64,000 nucleotides of DNA from positions 43,953 through 107,952 of the forward strand of contig NZ_JASFDV010000012.1 in the NCBI RefSeq assembly GCF_030766825.1, given 5' to 3'. Both the position numbers and the translations under genes were made by a program. The DNA is from Nocardiopsis sp. CC223A. GTDB lineage: Bacteria; Actinomycetota; Actinomycetes; Streptosporangiales; Streptosporangiaceae. Positions 62,233 through 64,000 of this stretch are shown here, in pieces. The first letter of the stretch is position 1. Every line of letters begins with the position of its first letter. The notes below the pieces were generated by a model. The model ran no database searches. It worked only from the letters and a program-made list of their open reading frames with translations, and was not told where the DNA came from.

Positions 62233-63806
62233 GGCGTGCGGTGTGCGCCGCCGCCCTGGCGGTGGCGGTGGCGGCCTCGGGCTGCACCCCGGGCGGCCCC
62301 GGCGGCGGGCAGGGGACCACCCTGCGCGTCCTGGCGGGCAGCGAGCTGGCCGACATGGAGCCGCTGCTGGAGGAGGCCGCCGAGCGGACCGGGGTGACGG
62401 TGGAGATGGAGTACACCGGGACCCTGGACGGGTTGGCGCGGGTCGCCGCCGGCGAGGCACAGGAGTACGACGCGGTCTGGTTCGGCTCCAACCGCTACCT
62501 GCACCTGTACGAGGAGGGGCGCGGCCGGGTCCGCGAGGAAACGCCCGTCATGCTCTCCCCCGTGGTGTTGGGGGTGCGCGAGTCGCGCGCCGACGACCTG
62601 GGGTGGTCCGAGGGCGCCGGGGTCACCTGGTCGGACGTGAACGAGGCGGTGCGCGACGCGGAGTTCACCTACGGGATGACCAACCCGGGTGCCTCGAACT
62701 CGGGCTTCTCGGCGCTGATCGGGGTGGCCTCGGCGCTGGCCGACAGCGGCAGCGCACTGACCGGCGAGGACGTGGAGCGGGTGGGCCCGGAGCTGGCCGG
62801 GTTCTTCAAGGGCCAGGAGCTGACGGCGGGTTCGTCGGGCTGGCTGGCGCAGGCGTTCACCGAACGGTCCGACGACGAGCGGCCGGTGGACGCGCTCATC
62901 AACTACGAGTCGGTGCTGCTGTCACTGAACCGGGACGGCGCGGACCTGCGGTTGGTCTACCCGGCCGACGGTGTGATCACCGCCGACTATCCGCTGACCC
63001 TGCTGTCCGGCCCCGACGAGGAGGCCGAACAGGGTTACGCGCGGCTGGTGGAGGACCTGCTGTCGGAGGAGGTGCAGGCCGACATCGCGGAGCGGACGCT
63101 GCGCCGCCCGGTGGCGTCCGGGGTGTCCGGCGCGGACCTGCCGTCTCTGGTGGAGCTGCCGTTCCCCGCCCACCGCGAGGTGGTGGACGGGCTGGTCGCG
63201 GACTACTTCAGCGATCTGCGCCGGCCGGCGCGCACGGTGTACGTGCTGGACGTGTCGGGGTCGATGAAGGGCGACCGGCTGGACGAGCTGAAGGAGGCGC
63301 TGGGCTCGCTGACCGGGGCCACCGGGGGTTCGCTGGAACAGCGGATACAGGCGTTCCAGGAGCGGGAGGAGATCACGCTGCTGCCCTTCTCCACCGAGCC
63401 GCACGAGCCGCGGACGTTCGTGGTGGAGCCCGGGAGGATCGACGAGTCGCTGGGCGAGGTGACGGACGCGATCGGGGAGCTGGAGGCGCTGGGCGACACC
63501 GCGACCTACGACGCGGTACTGGAGGCCTACGGACTCGTCGAGCAGGCCCCCGAGGACGACTACCTGACGTCGATCGTGCTGATGACCGACGGTGAGGTCA
63601 ACTGGGGCATGGGGCCGACGCCGTTCGCCCAGGGGCTGGGGGAGCTGTCGCCGGAGGCGGCGCGGGTGCCGGTGTTCACCGTGCTGTTCGGCGAGGCGGG
63701 CGAGGAGGAGATGGCGGACCTGGCCGAGCGGACCGGTGGCCGGCTGTTCGACGCCCGCGAACAGAGCCTGGAGGAGGTGTTCCGGGAGATCCGCGGCTAC
63801 CAGTGA
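62229..63806 (+). CDS. Lipoprotein with solute-binding and von Willebrand A domains
   Basis: 525 residues. Lipobox ASGC|T is at residue 19. Residues ~30-325 form a type 2 solute-binding fold (TLRVLAGSELADMEPLLEEA, MTNPGASNSGFSALIGVASA). Residues ~335-525 are a VWA domain with a complete MIDAS: DVSGSMKGD (Asp341), a Thr in LGDTATYDAV and MTDGEVNWG. VWA domains bind proteins through a metal ion. It is coupled to the preceding solute-binding-like gene. Both are predicted outside the membrane and may form one complex. The 3' end overlaps the convergent LacI-type gene by 10 bases. Confidence 0.87.
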   Translation: MRRAVCAAALAVAVAASGCTPGGPGGGQGTTLRVLAGSELADMEPLLEEAAERTGVTVEMEYTGTLDGLARVAAGEAQEYDAVWFGSNRYLHLYEEGRGRVREETPVMLSPVVLGVRESRADDLGWSEGAGVTWSDVNEAVRDAEFTYGMTNPGASNSGFSALIGVASALADSGSALTGEDVERVGPELAGFFKGQELTAGSSGWLAQAFTERSDDERPVDALINYESVLLSLNRDGADLRLVYPADGVITADYPLTLLSGPDEEAEQGYARLVEDLLSEEVQADIAERTLRRPVASGVSGADLPSLVELPFPAHREVVDGLVADYFSDLRRPARTVYVLDVSGSMKGDRLDELKEALGSLTGATGGSLEQRIQAFQEREEITLLPFSTEPHEPRTFVVEPGRIDESLGEVTDAIGELEALGDTATYDAVLEAYGLVEQAPEDDYLTSIVLMTDGEVNWGMGPTPFAQGLGELSPEAARVPVFTVLFGEAGEEEMADLAERTGGRLFDAREQSLEEVFREIRGYQ

Positions 63807-64000
63807 CCGGTGCTGGCCCGTGGGCGCAGGGCCGCGGCGGGGACGTCCGCGGAGGCGCCGCCGCGGCCCTCCACCCGCTCCAGCAGCAGCCGCGCGGCCC
63901 GCTCCCCCACCGTCCGGGCCGCGGTGTCGGCGGTGGTGAGGGCGGGGACGAGGTGCGCGGCCTCGGGGCGGTCGCCGATCCCGGCGACGTGGACGCGGCC
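63797..64000 (-). CDS. LacI-family regulator, C-terminal part only
   Basis: 67 codons remain in the window; the rest lies beyond the right edge. On the minus strand the end reads RVHVAGIGDRPEAAHLVPAL, TTADTAARTVGERAARLLLE and LRPRASTGHW, then TAG. This is the end of the LacI/GalR effector-binding domain (the L-P-LTT and R-S-T pattern). Its stop lies within the convergent VWA gene end. The target is unknown. Confidence 0.75.
   Translation of the reverse strand, partial: GRVHVAGIGDRPEAAHLVPALTTADTAARTVGERAARLLLERVEGRGGASADVPAAALRPRASTGHW

Overview
The window comes from a very GC-rich actinomycete. GTG starts are frequent, coding density is high and genes are strongly codon-biased. Gene content (MetE under a cobalamin riboswitch, a PAC2 protein, a DUF574-type methyltransferase, Lrp-controlled kynurenine genes, a CebR-type operator) fits a Streptosporangiales/Nocardiopsis-like genome. 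That placement is inference from content; no rRNA is present.

Layout. 1-9.8 kb: a truncated GH1 beta-glucosidase behind a CebR-type operator, the methionine importer metNIQ, a secreted coiled-coil M15-like protein, a Pro/Gly-rich membrane protein, and metE with a cobalamin riboswitch. 9.9-13.9 kb: two paralogous cell-envelope polysaccharide deacetylases separated by a MITE-like inverted-repeat element and a perfect 20-bp palindrome, then a DUF6210-like gene. 14-18 kb: pyrD, a PAC2 protein and an ABC-class ATPase. 18.2-26.6 kb: a type I-E CRISPR effector operon (cas3, cse1, cse2, cas7, cas5, cas6) with tightly overlapping genes. It is led by an unrecognised 54-residue membrane protein, and a solitary CRISPR-repeat-like sequence joined to a perfect hairpin lies upstream. 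No cas1, cas2 or array is visible.

26.7-34.2 kb: isochorismatase-like and PhzF-like enzymes, an Lrp regulator, a double-psi-barrel-like tail-anchored protein, and kynU-kynA with a divergent Lrp regulator. 34.2-43.9 kb: an HD hydrolase, a two-component system whose kinase carries an extra C-terminal extracytoplasmic domain, an MFS transporter, a VOC protein, a DeoR regulator, a glycerophosphodiesterase homologue lacking its catalytic residues, a TetR regulator and a large SGNH hydrolase. 44-52.4 kb: tRNA(CAU), mdh, a Ski2-like helicase, a split RibD pair, a methyltransferase, two tRNA-Asn genes and two small conserved genes. Two genes here have 3' ends tandemly duplicated together with their stop codon (154 bp and 127 bp). 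52.4-64 kb: a D-lactate dehydrogenase/glycolate-oxidase-type flavo-FeS protein, a GH18 chitinase, an RpoD-family sigma factor, dnaG carrying a 312-residue intein in its zinc finger, a solute-binding/VWA gene pair, and the end of a LacI-family regulator.

The most striking items are the DnaG intein, the adaptation-less I-E locus with its small membrane protein and solo repeat, and the two stop-codon-spanning tandem duplications.
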